Below, one piece after another: positions 1 through 8,976 of a stretch of 64,000 bases of DNA. Below the pieces are notes generated by a model. That model saw only the letters and a list, made by a program, of their open reading frames with translations, was not told the origin of the DNA and ran no database searches. Numbering within the stretch: position 1 is the first letter of the stretch; each line of letters opens with the position of its first letter. The stretch is from Sphingobium sp. (GTDB lineage: Bacteria > Pseudomonadota > Alphaproteobacteria > Sphingomonadales > Sphingomonadaceae). The translations under genes were made by a program, and so were the position numbers. The DNA lies in NCBI GenBank assembly GCA_017984895.1, contig JAGNYO010000001.1, forward strand, positions 1 to 64,000. The letters run 5' to 3'.

Positions 1-512
1 ACTTTGCCTGGAGCGCGCAGGCAGCGTCTCAGGACTATGACGCAATGCTGGAGGATGCGGGCATCACTGTGCAGGAGCGCAGCCCGATGACCGCGGTCAT
101 CAAGCTGGTGTTCGGCGCGGACTATGACAAGACCCGCATCGCGGAATATGCGCTCGCACTCGATCATGCCAACGCCAGCGGGCTGATGCATGGCGAACTG
201 GCCCAGTTGCTGATGCATTATCGCGGCGGTCTGAAGGGGCTGGTGCAGGAGATGCGCACCGCGCGCAAGGGCGCTGCGGGGCAGGATGCCATCGCGCGGC
301 CGATCCGCCGGCTGGAGCGCGCGGCCCGCAGGCTACAGCGCGCCAAGGCGGTGGAAGTGTCGTCGTTGCCCTTTGGCGATCTGGGCCTCGCCGTGGTCGT
401 TGCCCGGCGCGAGGAAGATGGCAGCATTTCGCTGGTCGCCGGAGTCGGACTGGAGGACAAGGCGGCGCAAAAAGTGATGATCGCCGCCAGCAAGGCCACC
501 CGTGCACGATAA
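1..512 (+). CDS. Hypothetical protein, 3' part only
   Basis: The reading frame is open from the first bases of the window, so the gene begins before the window; about 169 residues are visible and end at the TAA at 510-512. The visible part has an N-terminal stretch rich in Ala, Asp and Tyr, a central helical region, and a basic segment (residues roughly 80-115, many Arg/Lys/Ala) followed by a short beta-like C-terminal part. There is no signal peptide in the visible portion and no motif I recognise. An internal ATG at 45 could be taken for the start, but the frame extends upstream of it without a stop. It lies 140 bases before the glutamate dehydrogenase gene on the same strand. Function unknown. 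Confidence 0.6.
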   Translation, partial: FAWSAQAASQDYDAMLEDAGITVQERSPMTAVIKLVFGADYDKTRIAEYALALDHANASGLMHGELAQLLMHYRGGLKGLVQEMRTARKGAAGQDAIARPIRRLERAARRLQRAKAVEVSSLPFGDLGLAVVVARREEDGSISLVAGVGLEDKAAQKVMIAASKATRAR

Positions 513-538
513 GCGCACCACATTCACGCGATGCAACA

Positions 539-584
539 GACCGGTTAACGAGGCAAAATCACATCCTATTCAAACTAACCGGTC
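539..584. repeat. 9-bp inverted repeat upstream of glutamate dehydrogenase
   Basis: GACCGGTTA at 539-547 is perfectly complemented by TAACCGGTC at 576-584, separated by 28 bases. Each half contains the palindrome ACCGGT. It lies between the upstream gene's stop (512) and the gdh start (653), so it could be a paired operator or a long-loop hairpin ending upstream transcription. No U-tract follows, which favours an operator. Confidence 0.45.
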
Positions 585-652
585 ATAAGCGCGTTACAAT
601 CGTCCCATTATAAGAGAAGGTCTGCAAACCGGGCCTGATGCAGGAGAGGGTT

Positions 653-3600
653 ATGGCGAAGATGGACCAGTTAAGGGCCGAGGAGACAGAGCGTCGGCTT
701 CAGGCCGCGCTGGCGGATGGCGCGCTTCCCGGCGAGAGCGAAGGTTTTGATGACCAGGCCGCGCAGGATGCCGCCCGTTTCATGACCGCCGCACTCGCTG
801 TTCGCATGCCGGGGATGCCGGTGATAGAGATTGGCCGGGTCGCCTCTGCTGCCACTCCCGGAGCGCCTAAAAGCGGCGGGCGGGCCTTGCGTATTGCCAT
901 CATCAACGACGATATGCCCTTTCTGGTGGACAGCATCGCCAATTGCCTTGCGACTGAAGGCGTAGTGATCCGGCGGCTGATGCATCCGGTGCTGGGCGTG
1001 GAACGGGATAGCATGGGTGCGCTGGTGCGCATCCTTCCCAAGGACAGCCCCGGCGCGCGGCGCGAATCGGCTATTTTCATCGAAATCGAGCAGGTTACGG
1101 CACGTCAGGCGGACCGGCTGGAGGCCGCGCTCTCTAGCATGCTCACCCATGTTCGCGCTGCGGTGCGGGACTGGGGCCGGATGCAGGAAGCGCTCGCCGC
1201 CGATGCCGAGCGGGTGAGCGATGACGAGGGCGCTGCGCTGCTGCGCTGGATGCTGGACCGCAATTTCACCCAGACCGGGCATCAGTTATGCCGCCGCGAT
1301 GGCAAGTGCGAGGCGGCGCTGGGCATCTGCGCGCTCGAGGGCGTGGAGCCGCTGCTCGCGCCTGCCAGCATAGAGGCGGCGTATTCCTGGTTCGAGGAGG
1401 GTGGCCGCACGCCGCTGATCATCAAAAGCAACCAGTCATCGAAAGTGCACCGCACCAGCCTCATCGACCTGCTGATCGTGCCGGTGCGCGAGGGCAAGAC
1501 GATCAGCGCGCTCTCTGTTCATGCGGGAATGTGGACCAGCGCGGCGCTTGCCAGCCCGCCTGACCGGGTGCCCATCCTCCGCTCGGCGCTCAATACCCTC
1601 ATGGAGAAGCATCATTTCGATCCTTCCGGCCATGCGGGTAAGGCGCTGTTCCATGCGTTGACCGCGCTGCCACATGACATTCTCATCGGTTTTGACCGCG
1701 CAACGCTAGAGCGGTTGGCGCTTACCTTCATGTCGCTGGCGGATCGGCCGCGCCCCAAGCTGGTGCTCGCCGCCGCCCCGCTGGCGCGTCATCTCTACGC
1801 ATTTGTCTGGCTCCCGCGTGACGAGGTTTCGACCGGGCGGCGCGTTGCCATTCAGGATATGCTGAAAGCTGCGGCCAACGCGCCGCTGCTGAGCTGGTCG
1901 ATCGCGCTGGAGGAAGGCGGCCTTGCCCTGCTGCGCCTTACGCTCGATCTGCGTGCCGGTGGCAAGAGTCCTGACGAGGAGCGGCTCGACGCGCACCTTA
2001 AGCACATGGTGCGCGGCTGGGCGCCCGCTGTCGAGGCCGCGCTGGTGGATCATGTCGATGGCTCGCAGGCGGCGCAGCTTGCCGAAAAATATGCGGATGG
2101 TTTTCCGCAAGGATACCGCATCGGTGCGGGGCCGGAAGAGGCGGCGATTGACATTGCGGAAATGATCCGCCTCGGGGATGCCGGGCATAAGCGCGTACGC
2201 TTCTATCGCAATGACGGGGACAAGACGGACCAGCTGCGCCTCAAGCTCTATGGCATGGACGCCATAGCCTTGTCAGACGCAGTGCCCGCATTCGAGAATT
2301 TCGGCTTCAAGGCAATCGAGGAAGTGACCACCCCGCTGGGGCAGGGCGGCAGGCTGGGCCATATCCACCGCTTCCTGCTCGCCCGGCATGACGGCGGGGA
2401 CGCCGCCGCGCTGATGGAGCGCGCGCCTTTATTGCAGCAGACGCTGGCGCAAGTGGTCGCGTGCGAAGCGGAAGATGACGGCTTCAACGCGTTGATCGTT
2501 TCCGCCGGGCTGGAGCCGCAATCCGTGGTGCTGGTGCGCGCGCTGTTCCGCTATCTGAAGCAGGCGGGCATGCCCTATGCGCTCTCGACTGTGGTGGAGG
2601 CGTTACGCCAGCAGCAGCATATCACCCGTGCGCTTATTCATCTGTTCCATGCCTGCCATGACCCCGCATTCGAGGGCGACCGCACGGAAGCGGGCAAGAC
2701 CGCCGATGAGGCGATCGTCGCCAGTCTCGCGCAGGTCACATCTATCGATGAGGACCGCATCATCCGCCTGTTTCAGGCCGTGATCCATGCCTGCCTGCGC
2801 ACCAACTTTTTTCTGGAAAGCGGCACGCTGGCGCTGGCCTTCAAGCTCGATAGCGCAAAGGTGCCGGGCCTTCCCAAGCCATTGCCGTGGCGCGAAATCT
2901 GGGTCTATTCCCAGCGGGTGGAAGGTATCCACCTGCGCTCCGGCCCGGTCGCGCGTGGCGGCCTGCGCTGGTCAGACCGGCGCGACGACTTCCGCACCGA
3001 GATTTTGGGCCTGATGAAGGCGCAGCGGGTGAAGAATGCCGTGATCGTGCCCGCCGGCGCCAAGGGTGGCTTCTACCCCAAGCAGCTCCCCAGTGCCGCC
3101 GTCAACCGCGACGCGTGGCTGGCGGAAGGCACCGAAAGCTATCGCATTTTCATCCGCACGCTGCTCTCCGTTACCGATAATATCGTCAGCGGAGCGGTGA
3201 CGCATCCCGAGGGCATGATCGTGCACGATAGCGAGGACCCCTATTTCGTCGTCGCGGCGGACAAGGGCACCGCAACCTTTTCCGATGTCGCCAACGCGAT
3301 TTCGCTGGAACGCGGCTTCTGGCTGGGCGATGCCTTCGCCAGCGGCGGCTCCAACGGCTATGATCATAAGGCGATGGGCATTACCGCGCGCGGTGCATGG
3401 ATCTCCGTGCAGCGCCACTTCGCCGAAATGGGTATCGATGTGCAGACCCAGAGTATTCGCGTGGTCGGCGTGGGCGATATGTCGGGCGATGTATTCGGCA
3501 ACGGCATGCTGTTGTCCAAGGCGCTGAAGGTCGTCGCCGCGTTCGATCATCGCCATATTTTCATCGATCCCGATCCAGACCCGGCAGCAAGCTGGGCAGA

Positions 3601-5332
3601 GCGCGATCGCTTGTTTAAGCTGCCGCGCTCGAGCTGGGAGGATTATGACAAATCCCTCATCAGCCAGGGCGGCGGGGTCTTTCCGCGCAGCCTCAAGAGC
3701 ATCCCCCTAAGCCCCGAAATGAAAGCCCTGCTGGATGTGGCGGAGGATGCCCTTGATCCCGCAACACTGATGTCCGCCATTTTGCGGGCGCAGGCGGACC
3801 TTCTGTGGTTCGGCGGTATCGGCACTTATGTGAAGGCCGCCAGCCAGAGCAATGGCGATGCGGGCGACACAGCGAATGATGCGATCCGGGTCAACGCCGA
3901 GGAACTGCGCGTGAAGGTGGTAGGCGAAGGTGCGAACCTCGGGGTCACGCAGGCCGCGCGCATTGCCTATGCCTTGAATGGCGGGCGCATCAACACCGAC
4001 TTTATCGACAACAGCGCGGGGGTCGACTGCTCCGACAACGAGGTCAACATCAAGATTGCCCTCAATCACGAAATGGCGGAGGGGCGGCTCGCGCTAGAGG
4101 ACCGTAACACTCTGCTCGTCACCATGACCGACGCGGTGGCGGAGCTGGTGCTGGAGGATAACCGTCTGCAAGCGCTTGGCCTTTCGATCGCCGAAGCCGG
4201 TGGAGTAAAGGCCCTGCCCAGCTATGTGCGCCTCATTGAAACCTTCGAGGACAGCGGCACACTGGACCGCAAGGTGGAAGGGTTGGCCCCCAACGATCAG
4301 CTTTTGCGCCGCGCGCAGGACGGCAAGGGCCTCACCAGACCGGAGCTTGCCGTGCTGCTCTCCACCGCCAAGCTGACGTTGCAGGATGCGATCGAGCAGG
4401 GCGCGCTGGTGCGCGATCCTGCTATGGGATCAGACCTTGCCGTCGCTTTCCCGCCGCAGATGCAGGAACGGGAGGCCGATGCCATTGCGCGGCATCAGCT
4501 TCGCAAGGAAATTATCGCCACCAAGCTCGCCAACCGCATCATCAACCGGCTGGGGCTGGTCCATCCCTATGAGCTGGCGGAGGAGGAGGGCTGCTCGCTT
4601 TCCGATATGGCCTCCGCCTTTGTAGTGGCGGATCACCTGTTCGGCGTCAGCGCGCTGTGGAACGAAATTGACGCAACCGAAATGCCTGAAGCGGGCAGAC
4701 TGGCGCTGCTCGGCCTCGTCGCGGGGGCGATGCACGCGCATATGGCGGCCATCGTGCGCGAGCTGCCGACAGGCTTTACTCCCGGCGAGGGGATAGACAA
4801 GCTCAAGCCCGGCGTGGCACGCATGGGCGAGACGGTCGACGCTATCCTCACGGAAAGCCTGCTGCTGCGCGCGGCGACCATGGAGGACGAGCTGGAAGTT
4901 CTGGGCGTGCCCGGTTCGCTGGCGCAACGCACCTCCCATCTTTACGAGATGGAGGGCATCGTCGGCATTGCCAGCCTCACCGCCCGTCTGGGTGGCGATG
5001 TGGTGGATATCGCCGGCGCGGTCGTCCGGCTGGGGGAAGCCACGGGCATCCACTGGTTGCAGATGAATGCGGCGCGCCTCGAGCCGTCTGACCCCTGGGA
5101 GCGTCAGCTTCTGTCCGGCATCACACATGATATGCAAAAAGTGCGGCTGGATCTGATTGCGCGCCTTGGCGTCGAGGATATCGGCGGTCAGGTCGATACC
5201 TGGCTCAGCCAGCAAGCGCCCCGCGTCGCGCAGCTTCACCACCAGCTATCCCGCGCACAAAGCGCGCCGACGCCCACCGTCGCGATGGTGGCGGAGCTGG
5301 CGGGGCAGGCGCGGATGTTGATGAGCCGGTGA
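653..5332 (+). CDS. gdhB: NAD-specific glutamate dehydrogenase, large (180 kDa) class
   Basis: Oxidises L-glutamate to 2-oxoglutarate and ammonium with NAD in the cytoplasm, a catabolic entry of glutamate carbon into the TCA cycle. The 1559-residue product matches the length of the large bacterial NAD-GDH class. The N-terminal ~700 residues correspond to the ACT-like regulatory region. The catalytic core follows, with the segment VARGGLRWSDRRDDFRTE, the lysine-containing VIVPAGAKGGF and the nucleotide-binding VVGVGDMSGDVFGNGM. The C-terminal ~400 residues are helical. The ATG at 653 is chosen because GGAG at 643-646 sits 6 bases before it; an in-frame ATG at 638 lacks a ribosome site. It is monocistronic and convergent with the hydroxylase gene at 5365. 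The family assignment is firm; the symbol follows Pseudomonas usage. Confidence 0.96.
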   Translation: MAKMDQLRAEETERRLQAALADGALPGESEGFDDQAAQDAARFMTAALAVRMPGMPVIEIGRVASAATPGAPKSGGRALRIAIINDDMPFLVDSIANCLATEGVVIRRLMHPVLGVERDSMGALVRILPKDSPGARRESAIFIEIEQVTARQADRLEAALSSMLTHVRAAVRDWGRMQEALAADAERVSDDEGAALLRWMLDRNFTQTGHQLCRRDGKCEAALGICALEGVEPLLAPASIEAAYSWFEEGGRTPLIIKSNQSSKVHRTSLIDLLIVPVREGKTISALSVHAGMWTSAALASPPDRVPILRSALNTLMEKHHFDPSGHAGKALFHALTALPHDILIGFDRATLERLALTFMSLADRPRPKLVLAAAPLARHLYAFVWLPRDEVSTGRRVAIQDMLKAAANAPLLSWSIALEEGGLALLRLTLDLRAGGKSPDEERLDAHLKHMVRGWAPAVEAALVDHVDGSQAAQLAEKYADGFPQGYRIGAGPEEAAIDIAEMIRLGDAGHKRVRFYRNDGDKTDQLRLKLYGMDAIALSDAVPAFENFGFKAIEEVTTPLGQGGRLGHIHRFLLARHDGGDAAALMERAPLLQQTLAQVVACEAEDDGFNALIVSAGLEPQSVVLVRALFRYLKQAGMPYALSTVVEALRQQQHITRALIHLFHACHDPAFEGDRTEAGKTADEAIVASLAQVTSIDEDRIIRLFQAVIHACLRTNFFLESGTLALAFKLDSAKVPGLPKPLPWREIWVYSQRVEGIHLRSGPVARGGLRWSDRRDDFRTEILGLMKAQRVKNAVIVPAGAKGGFYPKQLPSAAVNRDAWLAEGTESYRIFIRTLLSVTDNIVSGAVTHPEGMIVHDSEDPYFVVAADKGTATFSDVANAISLERGFWLGDAFASGGSNGYDHKAMGITARGAWISVQRHFAEMGIDVQTQSIRVVGVGDMSGDVFGNGMLLSKALKVVAAFDHRHIFIDPDPDPAASWAERDRLFKLPRSSWEDYDKSLISQGGGVFPRSLKSIPLSPEMKALLDVAEDALDPATLMSAILRAQADLLWFGGIGTYVKAASQSNGDAGDTANDAIRVNAEELRVKVVGEGANLGVTQAARIAYALNGGRINTDFIDNSAGVDCSDNEVNIKIALNHEMAEGRLALEDRNTLLVTMTDAVAELVLEDNRLQALGLSIAEAGGVKALPSYVRLIETFEDSGTLDRKVEGLAPNDQLLRRAQDGKGLTRPELAVLLSTAKLTLQDAIEQGALVRDPAMGSDLAVAFPPQMQEREADAIARHQLRKEIIATKLANRIINRLGLVHPYELAEEEGCSLSDMASAFVVADHLFGVSALWNEIDATEMPEAGRLALLGLVAGAMHAHMAAIVRELPTGFTPGEGIDKLKPGVARMGETVDAILTESLLLRAATMEDELEVLGVPGSLAQRTSHLYEMEGIVGIASLTARLGGDVVDIAGAVVRLGEATGIHWLQMNAARLEPSDPWERQLLSGITHDMQKVRLDLIARLGVEDIGGQVDTWLSQQAPRVAQLHHQLSRAQSAPTPTVAMVAELAGQARMLMSR

Positions 5333-5364
5333 TGGGGGTGTGATCAGGGCTGAAAGCGCGCAAC

Positions 5365-6048
5365 TCAGCACATTGTCCAGCGGCGCATCAGGTTGTGATA
5401 CACATTGGTGAGGCGCAGCACCTCGGCGTCGTCTGCGCCCAGCCGCGTGGTCAGATTCTGGATCGACTGGTCGAGATCGAACAGCATGGCGCGGGCCTCC
5501 GCGTTCGCTACCAGCGATTGCATCCAGAAGAAACAGCTCACGCGCTCGCCGCGCGTCACCGGCGTCACCCGATGCAGGCTGGAGCTGGGGTAGAGGATCA
5601 TGTGCCCGGCAGGCAGTCTGTAGGAAACGCCTCCGAATGGCCCCTCCACCTCCAGCGCGCCGCCATCATAATCCTCGGGATCGGTGAGGAACAATGTGGC
5701 GGAGAGGTCCGTGCGGATGCGTGTGCCGCTCGCGCCATGGATACGCACGGCGTTGTCGACATGGGCGCCGAAAGTCTCGCCCGTTCCATAACGATTGAAT
5801 AGCGGGGGAAAGATGGTGTGCGGCAGCGCGGCAGAGAGGAACAGCGCGTTGCTGGCCAGTGCATGCGCCACCACCTGTTGCGCCGCGCGCGCCGCCTCGC
5901 TTTCCTCCGGCAACTGGCGATTGCGCTTGGCAAGTGCAGAGCCTTCGCCGCTGGTCGCGTTGCCATCTACCCATTCCGCGGCGAGGATCTGTTCACGCAG
6001 GCCCAGTGCGACTTCGCGGCTCAGCATATCGGGAATGACGATCAGCAT
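5365..6048 (-). CDS. piuC: PKHD-type Fe(II)/2-oxoglutarate hydroxylase, PiuC/YbiX family
   Basis: A 227-residue Fe(II)/2-oxoglutarate-dependent dioxygenase of the PiuC/YbiX family, the usual length for this group. The metal-binding His-x-Asp is in the segment HVDNAVR and the distal His in SSSLHRV, followed by the conserved TRGERVSCFFW stretch that holds the 2-oxoglutarate-binding Arg. The start has GAGGGG five bases upstream. The gene lies downstream of a siderophore receptor on the same strand, the order seen for fiu-ybiX in E. coli and piuA-piuC in Pseudomonas, so a role in iron or catechol-siderophore use is the natural reading. The substrate of this family is not established. A 222-base spacer with hairpins separates it from the receptor gene. 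Confidence 0.9.
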   Translation of the reverse strand: MLIVIPDMLSREVALGLREQILAAEWVDGNATSGEGSALAKRNRQLPEESEAARAAQQVVAHALASNALFLSAALPHTIFPPLFNRYGTGETFGAHVDNAVRIHGASGTRIRTDLSATLFLTDPEDYDGGALEVEGPFGGVSYRLPAGHMILYPSSSLHRVTPVTRGERVSCFFWMQSLVANAEARAMLFDLDQSIQNLTTRLGADDAEVLRLTNVYHNLMRRWTMC

Positions 6049-6161
6049 GATAGCCCCTCAGAAATTGGTTCGAAATTCGCCATAGCGCGGGCATTTAGGG
6101 TTTCGGTTCCTGCCCGCTAAACTCTGCTGGAAAGCGCGTTTGGGATCAACCCTGTTGCTAA

Positions 6162-6227
6162 CCCGGCCTGCCTGCCAACTCCGGTCCCTCTAGGTGGGGG
6201 CGAGGGGAGAGTGACAAGCAGGCCGGG
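6162..6227. repeat. 10-bp inverted repeat in the piuC-receptor spacer
   Basis: CCCGGCCTGC at 6162-6171 pairs perfectly with GCAGGCCGGG at 6218-6227 around a 46-base loop. It lies between the siderophore receptor stop and the hydroxylase start, and may shape RNA structure between the two genes. Confidence 0.35.
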
Positions 6228-6228
6228 A

Positions 6229-6255
6229 GCGGCGCCAAAAGGTCGGCGGCGCCGC
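6229..6255 (-). terminator. GC hairpin just downstream of the siderophore receptor gene
   Basis: Two 8-base arms, 6229-6236 (GCGGCGCC) and 6248-6255 (GGCGCCGC), pair perfectly around an 11-base loop. The hairpin starts 15 bases after the receptor stop codon in the direction of transcription. No run of U follows, so it may attenuate transcription or stabilise the mRNA rather than terminate strongly. Confidence 0.4.
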
Positions 6256-6270
6256 GTCTCGTGATCATGT

Positions 6271-8595
6271 CTAGAACCGTATGGTTCCAGTTACGGTGGC
6301 GGATCTACCCGGTGCCACATAGGCAAAGGGTGACGAGGAGCGGTAAATCGCATCGTAATATCGCTTGTCCGTGAGGTTCAGCACATTGACGCGCAACTCG
6401 GTATTGCTGGTCGGCTTAACCCGCGCGACCGCATCGAAGCGCCAGTATCCGGGCACGGTCGCGGCGGTGGTGGCGACCCCCGTTCCGCCAAACTGTCCGC
6501 CACGCAGGTTGCTTTGGTAATAGGCCTGACCGCCAATGCTGAGCCAGTCAGTCAGTGCATAGGTGCTGAGCAGCGATGCGCTGGTTTTCGGCACATTGGG
6601 GAAGCGCATCCCGAGATTGAGCGGGTTGCGAGACTTGCGGATCGTTGCATCGAGCCAGGTGAAGCCGCCAAACACCGCCCAGCGCGGGGTGATATTGCCG
6701 CTGATGCCAAGTTCCGCCCCGCGCGAGCGTAGTTCCCCCGCGAGGGCAAAGACGCCAGCCGAAACCTGCTCCCGCGCGTTTTTCTTGTCGATCTGGAACA
6801 GCGCGGCCGTGAGCAGCAGCGTCTTGTTCAGCTCATATTTCGCGCCGATTTCATAGGCCTTGTTGCGCTCTGGCTCGAGGCTTTCCAGCCCGCTGGCAAA
6901 GCCGCCATAATCGGCGCCGATGCTATCCAATTGCTCTCCTGAAGGGTTGGACGAGGTACTGAACGATGCATAGAGGCTCAGTGGTTCGGCGGGTTTGTAG
7001 AGCAGGCTGGCCTGGCCGTTCAGGAATTCCATGGATTGTTTGCGGCTGAAACTGCCCGCGCCTTGCGCCCCGGTGGCGTGAATATCGAACGCGTCATAGC
7101 GCAGGCCGAGCGTCGCGATCAGATTGGGCGAAAATTTCACCGTATCGATCAGATAGGCGGCCATCGTATCCACCTTGATCCGGGTGGGGATCGCGGTAGA
7201 ATTGAGGGCGAGGTTCACCCTGTATCCCAGCACCGGATTGGGGTTGAAAAGATCGCGGGTGAAGCCGGTGGCGGACACGATGTTGCCGTTCCCGTCCTCG
7301 ACCGTGGCGGGGACAAGGTAACTGCGGTTCACCACCTTCTCCCGCGCCATTTCCACGCCGCCCACCAGCGTGTGCGCCACGCCCCAGCTGTCGAGCTTGA
7401 TGGTGGCGTCGGTCAGCATCGCGAAGGTATTGTTGTCGGCATGGCGCTGCGGCGTGCCGGTATCGACAACGAGCTGGCCGGCGCCAAAACCCCTGGCGAG
7501 ATCAGTCGCGCCAGGCGGGGTGGCGACGGTTCGCGGCGCGCGGGGCACGCTCACCACATAATAATTATAGGTTTCGCCATAGCGGACGGTGGAACGTAGC
7601 GCGATCCGATCGCTCGGCTCGAACTTCACCGTCAGTGTGCCGATGTCCGAGCCGTTCTTCAGGAAATCCCGGCCGACCGCGCCATAGAAATTGTCGGGAT
7701 CGACCTTATAGGGCCGCTGGGTCGCGGTATCGAACGGGTGGCCATAGTCGGAGAGGCCATCAAGCCGATAGCGATAATAGTCCGCCATGACGGAGAGGCT
7801 GTCCGTCGGCTGCCACAGCGCGGCGGCGGCGATGCCTGTGCGCTCAGAGCCTACATAGTCGCGCCCGGGTGTATCGGCATTATGGTAGAGGCCATTCAAG
7901 CGAATAGCGAAATGATCGCCCAGCGCTATGTTGGCATCCGCGGTTGCCCGATAATAATTTTCCGTGCCGATGCCGCCTTCCAGAACCCCGAAACTATTGC
8001 CGGTCTGGGGCAGTTTCGATTGCAGGCTGACAAGGCCGCCGGTGGTGCCGCGCCCACCGAAGCTGCCTGATGGTCCCTTCACAACCTCGATCTGCTCGAC
8101 TGCGAATACTTCCCGGCTGGTGACGCCGGGATCGCGCAGGCCATCGATATAGACATCGCCGCGCGCCTCGAACCCGCGGATGAAAATGCGGTCGCCAAAG
8201 GCATTGCCGCCCTCGCCTGTGCCGAGCGTAACGCCGGGAGTGGAGCGCACCAGTTCGCGGAAACTGGTGGCGCCAATGTCCTTCAGCACTTCCTTGGGGA
8301 TGGCGGTGATAGTTTTGGGCGTGTCACGCAATGGCTCGGTGAATTTGCCGTCGGCCGATTTCTCGACCTTGTAGGGCGCGTTAGGGTTCGCATTCGGGTT
8401 TTCATCGGGCAGGCGGTGCCCGGTTACGACGATGCTCTCCCGCGCGTCGGCGTCGGCATTTTCGTCCGCATAGGCGGCAGGTGCATAGGCCGCAAAGGGC
8501 ATCGCGGCCATAGCCAGAGTAGCGAGCATTGCCCCACGCGATGCGCCAGATGAAGGGATAAGGGAAACAGACGATGGGGCAGAAATGCAAGACAT
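6271..8595 (-). CDS. fiu: TonB-dependent siderophore receptor (Fiu/PiuA type)
   Basis: Outer-membrane gated porin importing ferric (probably catecholate) siderophores, energised by TonB-ExbBD. The 774-residue product has a signal peptide (hydrophobic segment MLATLAMAAMPFAAYAPAAYA), a TonB-box-like ESIVVTG, a plug domain (about residues 75-200, with RGFEARGDVYIDGLRD and VEVVKGPSG-like segments) and a beta barrel ending in aromatic Phe. The start is the ATG at 8595, nine bases after a perfect AGGAGG (8605-8610); the upstream TTG codons directly abut the ribosome site and are unlikely. Two Fur-like palindromes lie immediately upstream. The piuC-type gene downstream supports an iron-starvation unit. 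The siderophore itself cannot be read from the sequence. Confidence 0.92.
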   Translation of the reverse strand: MSCISAPSSVSLIPSSGASRGAMLATLAMAAMPFAAYAPAAYADENADADARESIVVTGHRLPDENPNANPNAPYKVEKSADGKFTEPLRDTPKTITAIPKEVLKDIGATSFRELVRSTPGVTLGTGEGGNAFGDRIFIRGFEARGDVYIDGLRDPGVTSREVFAVEQIEVVKGPSGSFGGRGTTGGLVSLQSKLPQTGNSFGVLEGGIGTENYYRATADANIALGDHFAIRLNGLYHNADTPGRDYVGSERTGIAAAALWQPTDSLSVMADYYRYRLDGLSDYGHPFDTATQRPYKVDPDNFYGAVGRDFLKNGSDIGTLTVKFEPSDRIALRSTVRYGETYNYYVVSVPRAPRTVATPPGATDLARGFGAGQLVVDTGTPQRHADNNTFAMLTDATIKLDSWGVAHTLVGGVEMAREKVVNRSYLVPATVEDGNGNIVSATGFTRDLFNPNPVLGYRVNLALNSTAIPTRIKVDTMAAYLIDTVKFSPNLIATLGLRYDAFDIHATGAQGAGSFSRKQSMEFLNGQASLLYKPAEPLSLYASFSTSSNPSGEQLDSIGADYGGFASGLESLEPERNKAYEIGAKYELNKTLLLTAALFQIDKKNAREQVSAGVFALAGELRSRGAELGISGNITPRWAVFGGFTWLDATIRKSRNPLNLGMRFPNVPKTSASLLSTYALTDWLSIGGQAYYQSNLRGGQFGGTGVATTAATVPGYWRFDAVARVKPTSNTELRVNVLNLTDKRYYDAIYRSSSPFAYVAPGRSATVTGTIRF

Positions 8596-8628
8596 GAACA
8601 ACAACCTCCTGTTGAAGGAAGCTGTTAT

Positions 8629-8643
8629 TGAGAGTCATTCGCA
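8629..8643 (-). promoter_or_regulatory. Fur-like box 1 upstream of the siderophore receptor
   Basis: TGCGAATGACTCTCA (minus-strand reading) is an imperfect 15-base palindrome resembling the 7-1-7 Fur consensus TGATAATnATTATCA. It lies 34 bases upstream of the receptor ATG, where a repressor would block transcription. Assignment rests on similarity and context only. Confidence 0.5.
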
Positions 8644-8657
8644 GAGTCAATCGCTGT

Positions 8658-8672
8658 TGCGAATTATTTGCA
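8658..8672 (-). promoter_or_regulatory. Fur-like box 2 overlapping the end of the RHH gene
   Basis: TGCGAATTATTTGCA is a near-perfect palindrome (12 of 14 paired positions) of the form TGCxAATxATTxGCA. It overlaps the stop codon of the upstream ribbon-helix-helix gene (8664-8666) and lies 14 bases from box 1, so two Fur dimers could bind in tandem. Confidence 0.5.
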
Positions 8673-8954
8673 GTTTCTTTCCCATAGCCAGATACGGATC
8701 GCGCTGGCGAGGTTGGCAGGATGGATGCGGTAGCGTCGCGCTCCGGCGTCTGACAATGCGGCGATGCGCGCCGCGTCGATGCGCGCGATCAGGATATGCA
8801 GCGGAACGCCTTCCTCCTCGGCCGCGCCACGCAACGCTGCCCAGAATACAGGCTCGAGGCTGATGGAGGTGCGGTGCCCCGCTATCGTCACGCTGTGCTT
8901 GACCGGCCCGGTATAAGCCGGTTCCTGAAAGGGCGGATTGTGCCGTTCGGTCAT
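8664..8954 (-). CDS. Ribbon-helix-helix domain protein (RHH_4 type)
   Basis: A 96-residue protein with one ribbon-helix-helix domain of the alphaproteobacterial RHH_4 type. The short strand KHSVTIAGHRTSISLE is followed by helices around FWAALRGAAEEEGVPLHILIARIDAAR, and the C-terminal LASAIRIWL helix is typical of the family. RHH proteins usually dimerise and bind DNA through the strand. It sits 22 bases after the acetoacetyl-CoA reductase gene and 59 bases before the siderophore receptor gene, so it could be co-transcribed with phaB and possibly regulate a neighbour. No target is known. The start is the only ATG in a suitable position, with only a weak GGCGGA-like ribosome site. Confidence 0.8.
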   Translation of the reverse strand: MTERHNPPFQEPAYTGPVKHSVTIAGHRTSISLEPVFWAALRGAAEEEGVPLHILIARIDAARIAALSDAGARRYRIHPANLASAIRIWLWERNCK

Positions 8955-8976
8955 GACGATCCGCCCAACGGGCCGT

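Noticed and set aside
6060..6085. GGTTCGAAATTC resembling a tRNA T-loop
   Set aside because: No acceptor stem, anticodon arm or CCA end can be drawn around it; it is a chance match.
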